Positions 1-7,999 of a DNA stretch of 64,000 nt are shown in pieces (position 1 is the first letter of the stretch; each line of letters starts with the position of its first letter). This DNA comes from Radiobacillus kanasensis (GTDB taxonomy: Bacteria; Bacillota; Bacilli; Bacillales; Amphibacillaceae): positions 688,001-752,000 of the forward strand of contig NZ_CP088020.1 of NCBI RefSeq assembly GCF_021049245.1, in the 5' to 3' direction. Both the position numbers and the translations under genes were made by a program. The notes beneath the pieces were generated by a model. It made no database searches, had not been told where the DNA came from, and worked only from the letters and a program-made list of their open reading frames with translations.

Positions 1-256
1 ATTCTCCTGAAAATTCAACCGTGGATTCACTTGGTTTCTTTTTTACCTCTTTTGACCACGCAAGCTCATCCCCATAACGGTCTTTTACTACTTGTTTCAT
101 TTGGTCCCATGTCTGTGATTCTGCCTTAAAGTATTGTTCCTTTGCATTCTCTTTCAATAAAGCAGCTGCTGAGATACTTGCACCGACAACTATAACAATT
201 GCCAAAAGCACAATCATTATTACTTTCTTTGGAAATCCCTTACCTTTGTTCTCCAC
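1..256 (-). CDS. Membrane-anchored protein, DUF6583-like (partial, C-terminus outside window)
   Basis: Open frame running off the left edge; only the first 85 codons are visible. A basic head (VENKGKGFPKK) is followed by one hydrophobic segment at about residues 11-30 and then a soluble extracytoplasmic part (KEQYFKAESQTWDQMKQ). GTG at 256 is chosen because AGAGGG lies about 7 nt upstream; an in-frame ATG at 286 lacks a good ribosome binding site. The head resembles Bacillus DUF6583 proteins from memory; their function is unknown to me. Confidence 0.65.
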   Translation of the reverse strand, partial: MENKGKGFPKKVIMIVLLAIVIVVGASISAAALLKENAKEQYFKAESQTWDQMKQVVKDRYGDELAWSKEVKKKPSESTVEFSGE

Positions 257-892
257 TACATTACCCTCTTTCTTTTTTTTGATCATATGTTGAAGGTGTT
301 AAAAAACCTTTCATTCAAATAAAAAAATCATGGTTTTTCAACAATATCCTGTAACATACTCACCTTTTTGGAAGATTACTAGATTACAATAATTTCCTTG
401 TTCTTTTTACTACTGTTCCGAGAAAAAGTCAAATCATGTTAAAAAATATGGTGAAAAATCATTATGAAGCCGAGATATTTTTCGGGAAACTATACTATAA
501 ATAATAACTATTGTTAAGTTACTTTTGAACTATTTTTAGTGGTTCTTTATTCCTTTTTTTGTATGTTGGGAAGTAGTTATTTATGAATGTGGGTATTTGG
601 GATGAAAAATAATAATTTTATCAGTTCGTGTTGATATTTGTTGAGGAATAGTTATAGAAGTGGGATTAGATGAGACCGTATGTTTTTCCGGGTAAGTCGA
701 CGTTTTCCGAATCCGAAAATCATTATATGTAATCTAAACTGCGCTTATTCTTTTATATTTTAATAAAATGTGAATATTTGGGTTGATAAATTGTAAATTA
801 GGGATTGCTTATGGGTCTACCAGGCGTCTATGCCGAGAAAAAATGATGGGAAAAGGGATAACTGCTCAACATTTTTGTGATAAAATAAATAC
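257..892. other. Long AT-rich intergenic region, no gene seen
   Basis: No open frame with a ribosome binding site on either strand. On the minus strand, a TTGACT near 430 could serve the leftward partial gene, but the -10 is poor. The right end leads into the LexA box and start of the SAP-domain gene. Confidence 0.5.
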
Positions 893-906
893 AGAACGAA
901 TGTTCG
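893..906. promoter_or_regulatory. LexA (Cheo/SOS) operator
   Basis: The sequence AGAACGAATGTTCG contains GAAC-N4-GTTC exactly (894-905), the core of the Gram-positive LexA box, and the inner four bases (GAAT) also fit the RNRY preference. It sits about 30 nt before the TTG start of the SAP-domain gene, where a repressor would block transcription. LexA control is inferred. Confidence 0.6.
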
Positions 907-934
907 TTATTGATTGTGCGAAGGAGTGTCATAT

Positions 935-1516
935 TTGAGACCTATACTTACTAAGGCGATGAGTGTAAAAGAATTTAAAGACTTCTATTGGCTGAAGGAA
1001 GAGCTGCAGGCATTTTGTAGAAAAAGTGGATGGAGTGCATCTGGATCTAAGGTTGAGCTTGCAGAAAGAATTGAAATCTTTCTCAGTACAGGAAAGGTGG
1101 TAAAGCCATCAAGAAAAATCAAATCGACAATAAAACCTAAAGAACCTTTGAGTTTAGATACGGTTATTACAGAGAATCATCGCTGTAGCCAAGAAGTCCG
1201 AGCTTTTTTCAAAAGTGTCATAAGTCCGAAGTTTCACTTTTCCACTTACATACAGAATTATTTCAAAACGAACGTAGGAAAAACTTATCGGGATGCTGTA
1301 CATGCATGGTACGAGGAAGAGAAACGAAAGAAGGATCCCAGTTATAAAAAGGAGATCGCTCCGCAATTTGAGTATAACCGATTCATCCGCGATTTCTTTG
1401 CAGATTCGAACAACAAGGGAAAAAGTCGAGAGCGAGCAATAGAAGAGTGGAACAGGATTAAGAAGTTGCCGGGGAGCAATGAATATGTATCAAGTAATTG
1501 TAAGGAACCTCGATAG
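935..1516 (+). CDS. SAP domain / DUF6434 protein, probable SOS-regulated nucleic-acid-binding protein
   Basis: 193 aa. An N-terminal helix-extended-loop-helix SAP motif (about residues 15-55, with LKEELQAFCRKSGWSASGSK) is a known DNA-binding fold. The C-terminal half (about 72-185) has the DUF6434 pattern: LSLDTVITENHRCS, GKTYRDAV, QFEYNRFIRDFFAD, then KGKSRERAIEEWN. TTG at 935 is the start because AAGGAG lies at 921-926, 8 nt upstream. A perfect LexA box lies just upstream, so a role in the DNA-damage response is inferred. A hairpin terminator overlaps the stop. The exact function is unknown. Confidence 0.8.
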   Translation: MRPILTKAMSVKEFKDFYWLKEELQAFCRKSGWSASGSKVELAERIEIFLSTGKVVKPSRKIKSTIKPKEPLSLDTVITENHRCSQEVRAFFKSVISPKFHFSTYIQNYFKTNVGKTYRDAVHAWYEEEKRKKDPSYKKEIAPQFEYNRFIRDFFADSNNKGKSRERAIEEWNRIKKLPGSNEYVSSNCKEPR

Positions 1517-1534
1517 ATTGAGGCTTTTCGTTTA
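1508..1534 (+). terminator. Terminator of the SAP-domain gene
   Basis: CCTCGA, loop TAGA, TTGAGG, then CTTTTCGTTT. The stem overlaps the stop codon of the gene. Confidence 0.5.
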
Positions 1535-1600
1535 CAAAGGCATGTCCTGTTACTCTCCTGAAACACAGACTTTTGCAACAATAGCGGATCCTATGTCCGC

Positions 1601-1628
1601 AAAAAGACGCAGCCAAATGGCCGCGCCT
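1601..1628 (-). terminator. Terminator of tRNA-Ala
   Basis: On the minus strand directly after the tRNA, GCGCGGCC pairs with GGCTGCGT (G-U pairs allowed) around an ATTT loop and is followed by CTTTTT. Confidence 0.7.
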
Positions 1629-1641
1629 TTAAAAATCTGGA

Positions 1642-1714
1642 TGGAGCATAGCGGGCTCGAACCGCTGACCTCTACACTGCCAGTGTAGCGCTCTCCCAGC
1701 TGAGCTAATGCCCC
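1642..1714 (-). tRNA. tRNA-Ala (anticodon GGC)
   Basis: Full cloverleaf on the minus strand. Acceptor GGGGCAT pairs with ATGCTCC, the D-arm reads AGCTCAGCTGGGAGAGC, the anticodon stem CTACA/TGTAG encloses CTGGCAG with anticodon GGC, and the T-arm is GCGGGTTCGAGCCCGC-like. The discriminator is A and CCA is not encoded. A terminator follows. Confidence 0.95.
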
Positions 1715-1881
1715 GTGTATTTATTTTCACTGGAGACTATATTGTATAGTCTCCAGTTATAGCTTGTCAATCCTCTGTTTTCAAGGAAATTCTTACTTAA
1801 ACAACAGTATTCAAATACTCATTCATAGTTTACATTATAGATAAAGACCCTACTATAAAAAGTTAATAGGAGGAAACTAAG

Positions 1882-2241
1882 ATGTCAGAACTATTCAAGC
1901 GAATTGATACAGTGTTTTTGAAAGTGAAGCATTTTGATGAAGCTGTAGAGTGGTATGAAAAGATTCTTGGCTTTGAGGTAAGGTGGAAAATAGACGAAGG
2001 TGGCATTGCAGCTATGGAAATCGGAGAAACGCCCCTTACGTTAATGAGAGCTACCGAGGGCTTCCGGCCAGTGGAGGAACCTCAGTTTAACTTTTATGTA
2101 TCTAATATACATAAGGCATATAATCATTTAAAGTCCCATGGGATAGAGGTCATGGAAATCATCGATCACGGAGATTTGGAAACGTTTGATTTCAAAGACC
2201 TTGATGGAAATGTGTTATCAGTCTGTTGCTTTGAAGAGTGA
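1882..2241 (+). CDS. VOC (glyoxalase/bleomycin-resistance fold) protein
   Basis: 119 aa, two beta-alpha-beta-beta-beta modules typical of the vicinal-oxygen-chelate superfamily: RIDTVFLKVKHFDEAVEWYEKILGFEV at the N-terminus and FYVSNIHKAYNHLKSHGIEV then DLDGNVLSVC at the C-terminus. The DxDGN motif is common in metal-binding members. The RBS AGGAGG is well placed. Substrate cannot be told from sequence. Monocistronic, with its own terminator. Confidence 0.8.
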   Translation: MSELFKRIDTVFLKVKHFDEAVEWYEKILGFEVRWKIDEGGIAAMEIGETPLTLMRATEGFRPVEEPQFNFYVSNIHKAYNHLKSHGIEVMEIIDHGDLETFDFKDLDGNVLSVCCFEE

Positions 2242-2260
2242 AAAATGCACTTAAAGAAAT

Positions 2261-2287
2261 CGCTTCCATTTATGGAGCGGTTTTTAT
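2261..2287 (+). terminator. Terminator of VOC gene
   Basis: CGCTTCCA / TGGAGCG hairpin with one bulged T, followed by GTTTTTATT. Confidence 0.75.
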
Positions 2288-2289
2288 TG

Positions 2290-2318
2290 TTGACAATAAT
2301 GAATATTTAAACTAAAAT
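2290..2318 (+). promoter_or_regulatory. SigA-type promoter upstream of gapN
   Basis: TTGACA at 2290-2295 and TAAAAT at 2313-2318 with an exact 17-bp spacer. Transcription from here gives a leader of about 200 nt before gapN. Confidence 0.6.
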
Positions 2319-2359
2319 TTGCATAATTAATCAAAATCAGATTGATTAATCTATTTTAC

Positions 2360-2376
2360 AGAACGGAATTCGTTCT
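2360..2376. promoter_or_regulatory. Inverted repeat in gapN leader, possible operator
   Basis: AGAACG-GAATT-CGTTCT: 6-bp perfect arms, 5-bp spacer, about 40 bp downstream of the promoter. GAAC and GTTC are 7 apart, so it does not fit the LexA spacing. Binding protein unknown. Confidence 0.35.
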
Positions 2377-2522
2377 ATTGATATTATTCTGAGATGAAAT
2401 GAGCTCTTTTTGTTGCAATTCCTTTTCTTATGCCCTTTAATAGAAGTCACAACAAAAAATAAGCACTTTGTTGCCCAAAGAGAGAGAAGGGGTTTTTAAA
2501 ATTTAAGGAGGAGATTTTTACA

Positions 2523-3920
2523 ATGGCAATTGATACATTGTCAGAAACGATCAAAATCAAGTCACCGGTGAATGGGGAAGAGATTGGAGAAATACAATCC
2601 TTATCAAAGGACCAAATCGATGTCATCATCGACAAGGCTCAAGTAGTGCAAAAAGCTTGGGCGAAAACGCCAGTCAACCAACGAGCAGACTTATTATATA
2701 AATGGGCAGATCTATTGCTTGAAAGAAAAGAAACAATTGGTGAAATTATAACAAAAGAAGTAGGGAAACCGTATAAAGCTTCCGTAACAGAAGTGGAGAG
2801 AACGGTAGATTTTATTCGATATACGGCAGAGGACGGGCTACGCATGGATGGTCAATTGACTCGTTCCAATCAGTTCCCAAGTGATAGTGGATCGAGAATC
2901 TCCATGGCTTCTCGTAAGCCGGTAGGAATTGTTTTAGCCATTTCTCCGTTTAATTATCCGATTAACCTGGCAGCTGCGAAGCTAGCACCAGCTGTAGTAG
3001 CGGGAAATGCGGTTGTATTTAAACCAGCTACACAAGGTGCCTTAACTGGAAGGGCAATGCTAGAAGCCTTACAGGATGCAGGACTTCCTGAAGGTCTAGT
3101 AGCTTTTGCGACTGGACGAGGTAGCGTCATTGGAGATCATTTAGTACAGCATCCCGCTGTTAATATGATTTCGTTTACTGGTAGTACAGCTGTAGGAAGC
3201 GACATTGCCAAGAAGACAACAATGAAGTCCTTATCCTTTGAACTTGGTGGCAAAGACCCTGCGATTGTATTAGATGATGCGAATTTAGATCTAGCAGCAA
3301 AAGAAATCGTAAGCGGGGCATTTTCTTATTCCGGACAAAGATGTACGGCTATTAAGCGGGTACTAGTTATGGATTCTGTAGCAGATGAGCTTGTAGCGAA
3401 ACTAAAACAGAAGATCGAGGGACTGTCTGTAGGGTCACCATGGGATAACGCAGATGTCGTACCACTTATTGATGAGAAATCAGCAAACTTTGTGAAAGAA
3501 CTGATTGATGATGCGGTAGCAAAAAACGCAGAGACTGTGTTAGGTGGAGAGCAATTGGAAAACCTCATTCATCCAACACTTCTTGATCATGTAACGGAGG
3601 ATATGCGAATAGCATGGGAGGAGCCATTTGGCCCTGTGCTTCCGATTATTCGAGTTGCTTCTAAAGATGAAGCTATTCGTATTGCCAACAAGTCTGAATA
3701 TGGCTTGCAAGCTAGCTTGTTTACAGAAAATATAAACGATGCCTTTATTGTGGCGGATGAGATTGAAGCAGGAACGGTTCAACTGAACGGTAAAACGCAA
3801 AGAGGACCGGACCACTTCCCATTTTTAGGAACAAAAGGTTCTGGAATTGGGGAACAGGGGATTCGCAAAAGTATTGAGTCTATGACGGTTACGAAATCTG
3901 TTGTTTTAAATCTTCAATAA
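2523..3920 (+). CDS. gapN: NADP-dependent non-phosphorylating glyceraldehyde-3-phosphate dehydrogenase
   Basis: 465 aa aldehyde dehydrogenase-superfamily enzyme that oxidises glyceraldehyde-3-phosphate directly to 3-phosphoglycerate, making NADPH and bypassing substrate-level ATP formation in glycolysis. The general-base Glu is in FELGGKDP and the nucleophilic Cys in SGQRCTAIKRV. The tail NGKTQRGPDHFPFLGTKGSG is typical of GapN rather than other ALDHs. Length is close to the usual 475 aa. RBS AAGGAGG precedes the ATG. It has its own promoter, a long leader with an inverted repeat, and a strong terminator. Confidence 0.9.
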   Translation: MAIDTLSETIKIKSPVNGEEIGEIQSLSKDQIDVIIDKAQVVQKAWAKTPVNQRADLLYKWADLLLERKETIGEIITKEVGKPYKASVTEVERTVDFIRYTAEDGLRMDGQLTRSNQFPSDSGSRISMASRKPVGIVLAISPFNYPINLAAAKLAPAVVAGNAVVFKPATQGALTGRAMLEALQDAGLPEGLVAFATGRGSVIGDHLVQHPAVNMISFTGSTAVGSDIAKKTTMKSLSFELGGKDPAIVLDDANLDLAAKEIVSGAFSYSGQRCTAIKRVLVMDSVADELVAKLKQKIEGLSVGSPWDNADVVPLIDEKSANFVKELIDDAVAKNAETVLGGEQLENLIHPTLLDHVTEDMRIAWEEPFGPVLPIIRVASKDEAIRIANKSEYGLQASLFTENINDAFIVADEIEAGTVQLNGKTQRGPDHFPFLGTKGSGIGEQGIRKSIESMTVTKSVVLNLQ

Positions 3921-3924
3921 AGAC

Positions 3925-3965
3925 AAAAAAACTCGACTTCCGATATTGGGAAGTCGAGTTTTTTA
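3925..3965. terminator. Bidirectional terminator after gapN
   Basis: AAACTCGACTTCC / GGAAGTCGAGTTT perfect stem flanked by A-run and T-run. Confidence 0.9.
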
Positions 3966-4040
3966 ATGGATTGTTTCTAGCTCTCTATACCGAAAAAGGG
4001 GAGGAATCGGGTTAGAATTCACTTTGAGAAGAACAATCAC

Positions 4041-4226
4041 TTATTCACAGTATTATCCACATATTAAAGGCTTTATACACATAGATTCAAAATGTTTATC
4101 CACGTTTTCCACAAGAAGGAATGGAGTTATTCACAAAAAATTATTCACACTAACATGTTTGATGGTTGTGTAGGTTGGAGTAGTTATCAACACTGTGCAC
4201 AACCTTGTGGATAAGTTTTATTCACA
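4041..4226. promoter_or_regulatory. DnaA-box cluster (seven perfect boxes)
   Basis: Perfect matches to the DnaA box TTATNCACA start at 4041, 4053, 4073, 4127, 4141 and 4218 on the plus strand; TGTGGATAA (4206-4214) is a minus-strand copy. One-mismatch boxes lie at 4096 (TTATCCACG), 4105 (TTTTCCACA) and 4184 (TTATCAACA). No dnaA, dnaN or other oriC gene is near and no replication gene flanks it. Known analogues are the B. subtilis DnaA-box clusters outside oriC that titrate DnaA; that role is inferred. Confidence 0.8.
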
Positions 4227-4317
4227 AGCGCTTATTTTTTGCTTGTGGTATGTATATACCCGATTTGTTACCTCTAAAACACAGATAACGAAAAAAGAGT
4301 GCCTAAATTTACATAAA

Positions 4318-4374
4318 AAAAACCCCACTTGCGGAATCCGGTCAAGACCAGATTCCAGCATGAGTGAGGTGCTT
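4318..4374 (-). terminator. Terminator of GNAT gene
   Basis: Long minus-strand stem: GGAATC-GGTC arms around a TT loop, extended outward by CACT/AGTG and CC/GG pairs, followed by eight T. Confidence 0.85.
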
Positions 4375-4924
4375 AGACAACAGCTTCGTCTTCGCTGATA
4401 TTCGCAACAAGTTCCCTGTGAATCATATACTGTTCTTTTGTGATTACAAACAAATCATAAACAGAGGAATCGCCATTAATCATGTCGTACACATCAGGAT
4501 ATAAAATGTTTCCGAGGGAAATGTAAGGGAGTTTGAGAGCGGCTTTTAAAGATCGAGTGTTTGTCTTTCTAATTTTGATAAAGACAGCTTCCATTTCGTG
4601 GCTAAGGAATAGTTCTTCAAGAAACTCTTCTTTGGCCATTTTATTATAGCCTTTTCCGAAGTATGGCTGCCCGATCCAAGTCGCTAAAAACCCTGATTTA
4701 TTTTTTACATCAAATAAATTTATGGTACCTATAGGTTGATGATACTCATCCATAATTGTTCTAGAGATTAGTTCTCCGTTTTCTTCTGCCTCCATCGTTT
4801 GTTTCGTTAAGAAGTAGAATTCATCTAGAGAGTAAGCTTTATGTCTTACATATGGGAATACTTGCGGATGTGTCATTAGGTCGTATAAGGTAGGTGCGTC
4901 CTGCAACTCACGCTTTTTTAACAT
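4373..4924 (-). CDS. GNAT-family N-acetyltransferase (RimJ/RimL-like)
   Basis: 183 aa. Fold pattern of GCN5-related acetyltransferases: MLKKRELQDAPTLYDLM start, central RTIMDEYHQPIGTINLFDV strand pair, acetyl-CoA-binding region ATWIGQPYFGKGYNKMAKEEFLEELF, then a helix with IRKTNTRSLKAALKL. The start at 4924 is preceded by GGGAGG at 7 nt; a longer frame from 4939 would place the RBS inside the gene. The leader carries a tRNA-like structure. Acyl acceptor unknown. Confidence 0.8.
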   Translation of the reverse strand: MLKKRELQDAPTLYDLMTHPQVFPYVRHKAYSLDEFYFLTKQTMEAEENGELISRTIMDEYHQPIGTINLFDVKNKSGFLATWIGQPYFGKGYNKMAKEEFLEELFLSHEMEAVFIKIRKTNTRSLKAALKLPYISLGNILYPDVYDMINGDSSVYDLFVITKEQYMIHRELVANISEDEAVV

Positions 4925-4993
4925 TAAAAAACCTCCCATTTTACGAGAGGATGAAACTACACTATAAGCTCAGAGCTCTAGTGCTGTTCAATC

Positions 4994-5093
4994 CCCCTCG
5001 AATTTTTATTTAGTAAAACAACAAAAATTCGGGGTGGGAATCGAACCCACTAGAACCAGTCAAACTGGTGGCGCACCATTTGCCTTCCCTATG
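4994..5093 (-). ncRNA. tRNA-like structured leader RNA or degenerate tRNA
   Basis: Read on the minus strand: a D-arm-like hairpin (5084-5070, GGC/GCC with GG in the loop), an anticodon-like arm (5069-5055, ACCAG/CTGGT, TTTGA centre resembling a Gln TTG loop), and a perfect T-arm (5050-5034, GTGGG-TTCGATT-CCCAC). Only three acceptor pairs form (GGG 5089-5087 with CCC 5033-5031). The 3' acceptor strand instead pairs with a downstream segment (4994-5007) in a 12-bp hairpin, so two exclusive folds are possible. It lies about 70 nt before the GNAT start. Possible promoter at about 5105-5140. Family not recognised. Confidence 0.45.
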
Positions 5094-5270
5094 TAAGTGC
5101 AAATATTATTTACATGAATATCTTACACAAAAAAATAAGAAATGCAAACATATTTTTTAACAAAAAAATCGACATTTTTTTGATGGGAAGGAAGCGGGAT
5201 GTTGTCTGAAACGTCGGCTCTTGTTTGGTGTTGGTGAAAATCGTATAATTATGGCGAAAGAACAGGCTTT

Positions 5271-6164
5271 TCACCTACTATATATTTCCTTAAATGCTCC
5301 TTCTACATCTGGATAAATAAACGTATATCCATTTTTTTCTGCTACATCTGGTAGTACCTTTTGACCATCTAAAACAAGGGTGCTCATTTCTCCAAGTGCA
5401 AGCTTCAAAGCAAAGCTGGGAGCAGGCAACCAATAGGGGCGATGTAGGGCTTCAGCGAGCCTTTTACTTAACTCTTTATTTTGTAATGGACGAGGGGCTG
5501 TTACATTTAAAGGTCCATGGATTTGTTCCTGCTTAATCGCAAACAAAACCAACCCGACAACATCATCAATATGAACCCATGACATCCATTGCTCCCCAGA
5601 ACCAACTTTTCCTCCGGTAAATAAACGGAAAGGGAGTGCCATTAGAGGTAATGATCCTTCTTGACCTAAGATAATTCCGAATCGAGCAAAAACCGTTCGA
5701 ACACCAAGGTTCTCTGCTTGGCTTGCCGTAGCTTCCCAGCGCCTCACCACATTTGCAAGGAAATCGGAACCAGGTGTCGTCGATCCCTCCTTGAAGGTTT
5801 CGGCATAGGATGTTCCGTAATAACCAACCGCTGAGGCATTAATAAGAACTTTTGGTTTTTGGTCTGTCATCTTTATAAAGGAAAGAATCGATTCAGTAGC
5901 TTGAATGCGACTAGATAGGATTTTTTCTTTTTTAGCGGATGTCCAACGTCCAAATAAAGACTCCCCAGCTAGATTTACCACTGCATCTATCGGGGGTAAT
6001 TTTCCTTCGTTAAGAGTATCCCAGCATACATATTGGACTTCTTTCGTACTAGCATATTGATGAGGGGACCTCGTTAAGATAAAAACTTGATTGCCTTTAT
6101 GCACCAACGATTTCGTAAGCCTTTTTCCAACAAAGCCTGTTCCACCAGAAATCAGAATGTTCAT
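5271..6164 (-). CDS. yfhF: TIGR01777-type NAD-dependent epimerase/dehydratase-like protein
   Basis: 297 aa extended-SDR protein (SDR39U1 group). The N-terminal Rossmann motif is ISGGTGFVGKRL; AVVNLAGESLFGRWT, INASAVGYYG and the RFGIILGQEGSLPLM segment are family hallmarks. A C-terminal DUF1731-type region follows (about 245-297). In B. subtilis the homologue yfhF lies beside recX, as here. Divergent from recX, whose start is 78 bp away. Enzymatic substrate unknown. Confidence 0.85.
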   Translation of the reverse strand: MNILISGGTGFVGKRLTKSLVHKGNQVFILTRSPHQYASTKEVQYVCWDTLNEGKLPPIDAVVNLAGESLFGRWTSAKKEKILSSRIQATESILSFIKMTDQKPKVLINASAVGYYGTSYAETFKEGSTTPGSDFLANVVRRWEATASQAENLGVRTVFARFGIILGQEGSLPLMALPFRLFTGGKVGSGEQWMSWVHIDDVVGLVLFAIKQEQIHGPLNVTAPRPLQNKELSKRLAEALHRPYWLPAPSFALKLALGEMSTLVLDGQKVLPDVAEKNGYTFIYPDVEGAFKEIYSR

Positions 6165-6241
6165 TTCTTTCCCTCCACTCTTGTTTTTTACACAAAAAAA
6201 CCGAACATATATGCTACAATTTGAACAAAGAGGTGAAGCTC

Positions 6242-7066
6242 ATGGTGAAGATCGCGAAGATAACTGTTCAACAAAAAAATAAAAGTCGTTTTAATATTTT
6301 TATTGAAAAAGGTTCTAAAGCAGAATACGCATTTAGCGTGGATGAGGATATTTTAATCCAATTTCATTTACGAAAAGGCCAAGAACTGGACGAGCCAACC
6401 TTAAAACTTCTACATCGAAAAGATGAACAGCATAAGTTTTATAATCTAGCCATTCAATTTCTAAGCTATCGTATGCGTTCTCGCAAAGAAATCATCGATT
6501 ATCTCGTTAAAAAGGAAATCGATCCAGAACAGCTACCCTTAGTAGTCGAACGACTGGTAAACGAGGGATTAATCGATGACCGTGAATTTGCAACAGCTTT
6601 TGTTCGGACGAGAATCAACACGACAACTAAAGGGCCGCTCTTATTAAAGCAAGAACTTAAAGAAAAAGGTGTATCAGCAGAAATCGCGGATGAAGCTCTC
6701 TCTATTTTTTCATTCGATAAACAGCTAGAATACGCCCGAAAATGGATTGCAAAAAAATTAAAGGTAGATAGTAAAAAATCCTTTCGCCATCAACAGCAGC
6801 AAATCCTGCAAACCCTTATGCAGAAAGGATTCCCACAAAGTGTCATCGTCGAAGCAACCAAAGACATTCATGACGGCAAGGACAATGACGATGAATGGAA
6901 TGCAGTTGTTCATCAAGGTGAAAAGCTGCTTTGGAAATATAACAAAAAAGCGTCTGGCAAAGAGCTTAAACTAAAAATAAAGGCAGCTTTATTTCGCAAG
7001 GGCTTTGACCTAGATGCTATTGAACGTTTCTTAGATGAATATGTGACGGAACAGGATGCGTTTTAA
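6242..7066 (+). CDS. recX: Recombination regulator RecX
   Basis: 274 aa (B. subtilis RecX is 264). RecX binds RecA filaments and modulates their activity. Repeated three-helix RecX modules are visible: FLSYRMRSRKEIIDYLVKKE, LINEGLIDDREFATAFVRTR-type stretch, and KGFPQSVIVEA. The start at 6242 is chosen for the AAAGAGGTG upstream. The stop overlaps by 4 bp the end of the convergent HAD frame. Neighbour order (yfhF-recX-yfhH) matches Bacillus. Confidence 0.93.
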   Translation: MVKIAKITVQQKNKSRFNIFIEKGSKAEYAFSVDEDILIQFHLRKGQELDEPTLKLLHRKDEQHKFYNLAIQFLSYRMRSRKEIIDYLVKKEIDPEQLPLVVERLVNEGLIDDREFATAFVRTRINTTTKGPLLLKQELKEKGVSAEIADEALSIFSFDKQLEYARKWIAKKLKVDSKKSFRHQQQQILQTLMQKGFPQSVIVEATKDIHDGKDNDDEWNAVVHQGEKLLWKYNKKASGKELKLKIKAALFRKGFDLDAIERFLDEYVTEQDAF

Positions 7067-7838
7067 AGAAAATAGCGAATGGCTTCATGAACATGGTCGA
7101 CTGTGTGTCGAGCATGTTTTTTCACTTCATCACGAGCACCGGACATCGCAAAACTGTTCGGTGTCATTTGCATCATCGGTACATCATTAAAGGAATCCCC
7201 AATGACAGCAATTTCTTCTGGCTCCAAATCGTACTTGTCGAGCAAATACTGAATGCCACTTGCTTTACTAATCCCTTTTGGAAGAATATCCACGCAGTGC
7301 TCATCGGAAAGATAGCTTTCGATAACAGCGCCAAACCGGTCATCGACTTTCTTTTTCAATTCTAGAATTCGTTCTGTATCACCGGCGATGGATATTTTAG
7401 TAGGAAAAACTTTTGTTCCATAAAGGGTAATCAATTCTTTGTTTTCGACGAGCGGGAAAAAATGAGCTTCCTCAACCTGGTGCATTTCTTCGGTTTTTTT
7501 CGTGACATATAAATCGGTTGCTGTGGACACAAAGAAAAAATCATACTCCGCTTCAATCAGTTCGTGGATGTCTGTAATCAGTTGCTTTTCAAAAGTCCCT
7601 GAGTAAATGCTTTCGTTGTCTTATTAAACACGAAAGCACCATTTTGACTGACACGGTGACCAGTAATATCCATATCACCCATTAGCTTTACAATGTCACG
7701 ATCAGAACGCCCCGTTGCGATAGCGAATTCTACTCCGTTAGCGATTAATTTTTTGATTTGTTTCTGGTTTTCTTCAGACACTCGTTTGTCTTCTTCTAAG
7801 AGTGTTCCATCTAAATCGGATACAAAAAGTTTAATCAT
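7063..7838 (-). pseudogene. Cof-type HAD-superfamily phosphatase, frameshifted
   Basis: The N-terminal part (7838-7578) has the HAD nucleophile motif KLFVSDLDGTLL and ATGRSDRD; the C-terminal part continues in another frame with KGISKASGIQYLL and the motif-IV GDSFNDVPMM. Together they make one complete Cof-type hydrolase of about 258 aa. The break is near 7596-7600, where one base appears to be missing (QG|TFEKQLITDIHEL would restore the frame). All catalytic motifs remain, so this may be a recent mutation or a sequencing error. Confidence 0.8.
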
Positions 7839-7999
7839 ATGTAGGTCTCCTATTTCTAATTTGTATATCCCAAACTACAGCTATTATACACAATATCCAA
7901 GATATATGTGGCTTGGTTGCATTTGACAATTCTCCTTATTTCTCTTTGGAGTGGGATGTTTGGTAGAATAAAACTAGAATGAAAATAGAGGTGTCTCCA

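Noticed and set aside
2361..2375. GAAC...GTTC in the gapN leader as a LexA box
   Set aside because: The spacing between GAAC and GTTC is 7, not the 4 required for the Cheo box.
4041..4226. Chromosomal or plasmid replication origin
   Set aside because: No dnaA, dnaN, rep or partition gene nearby and no obvious AT-rich unwinding repeats; a titration cluster fits better.
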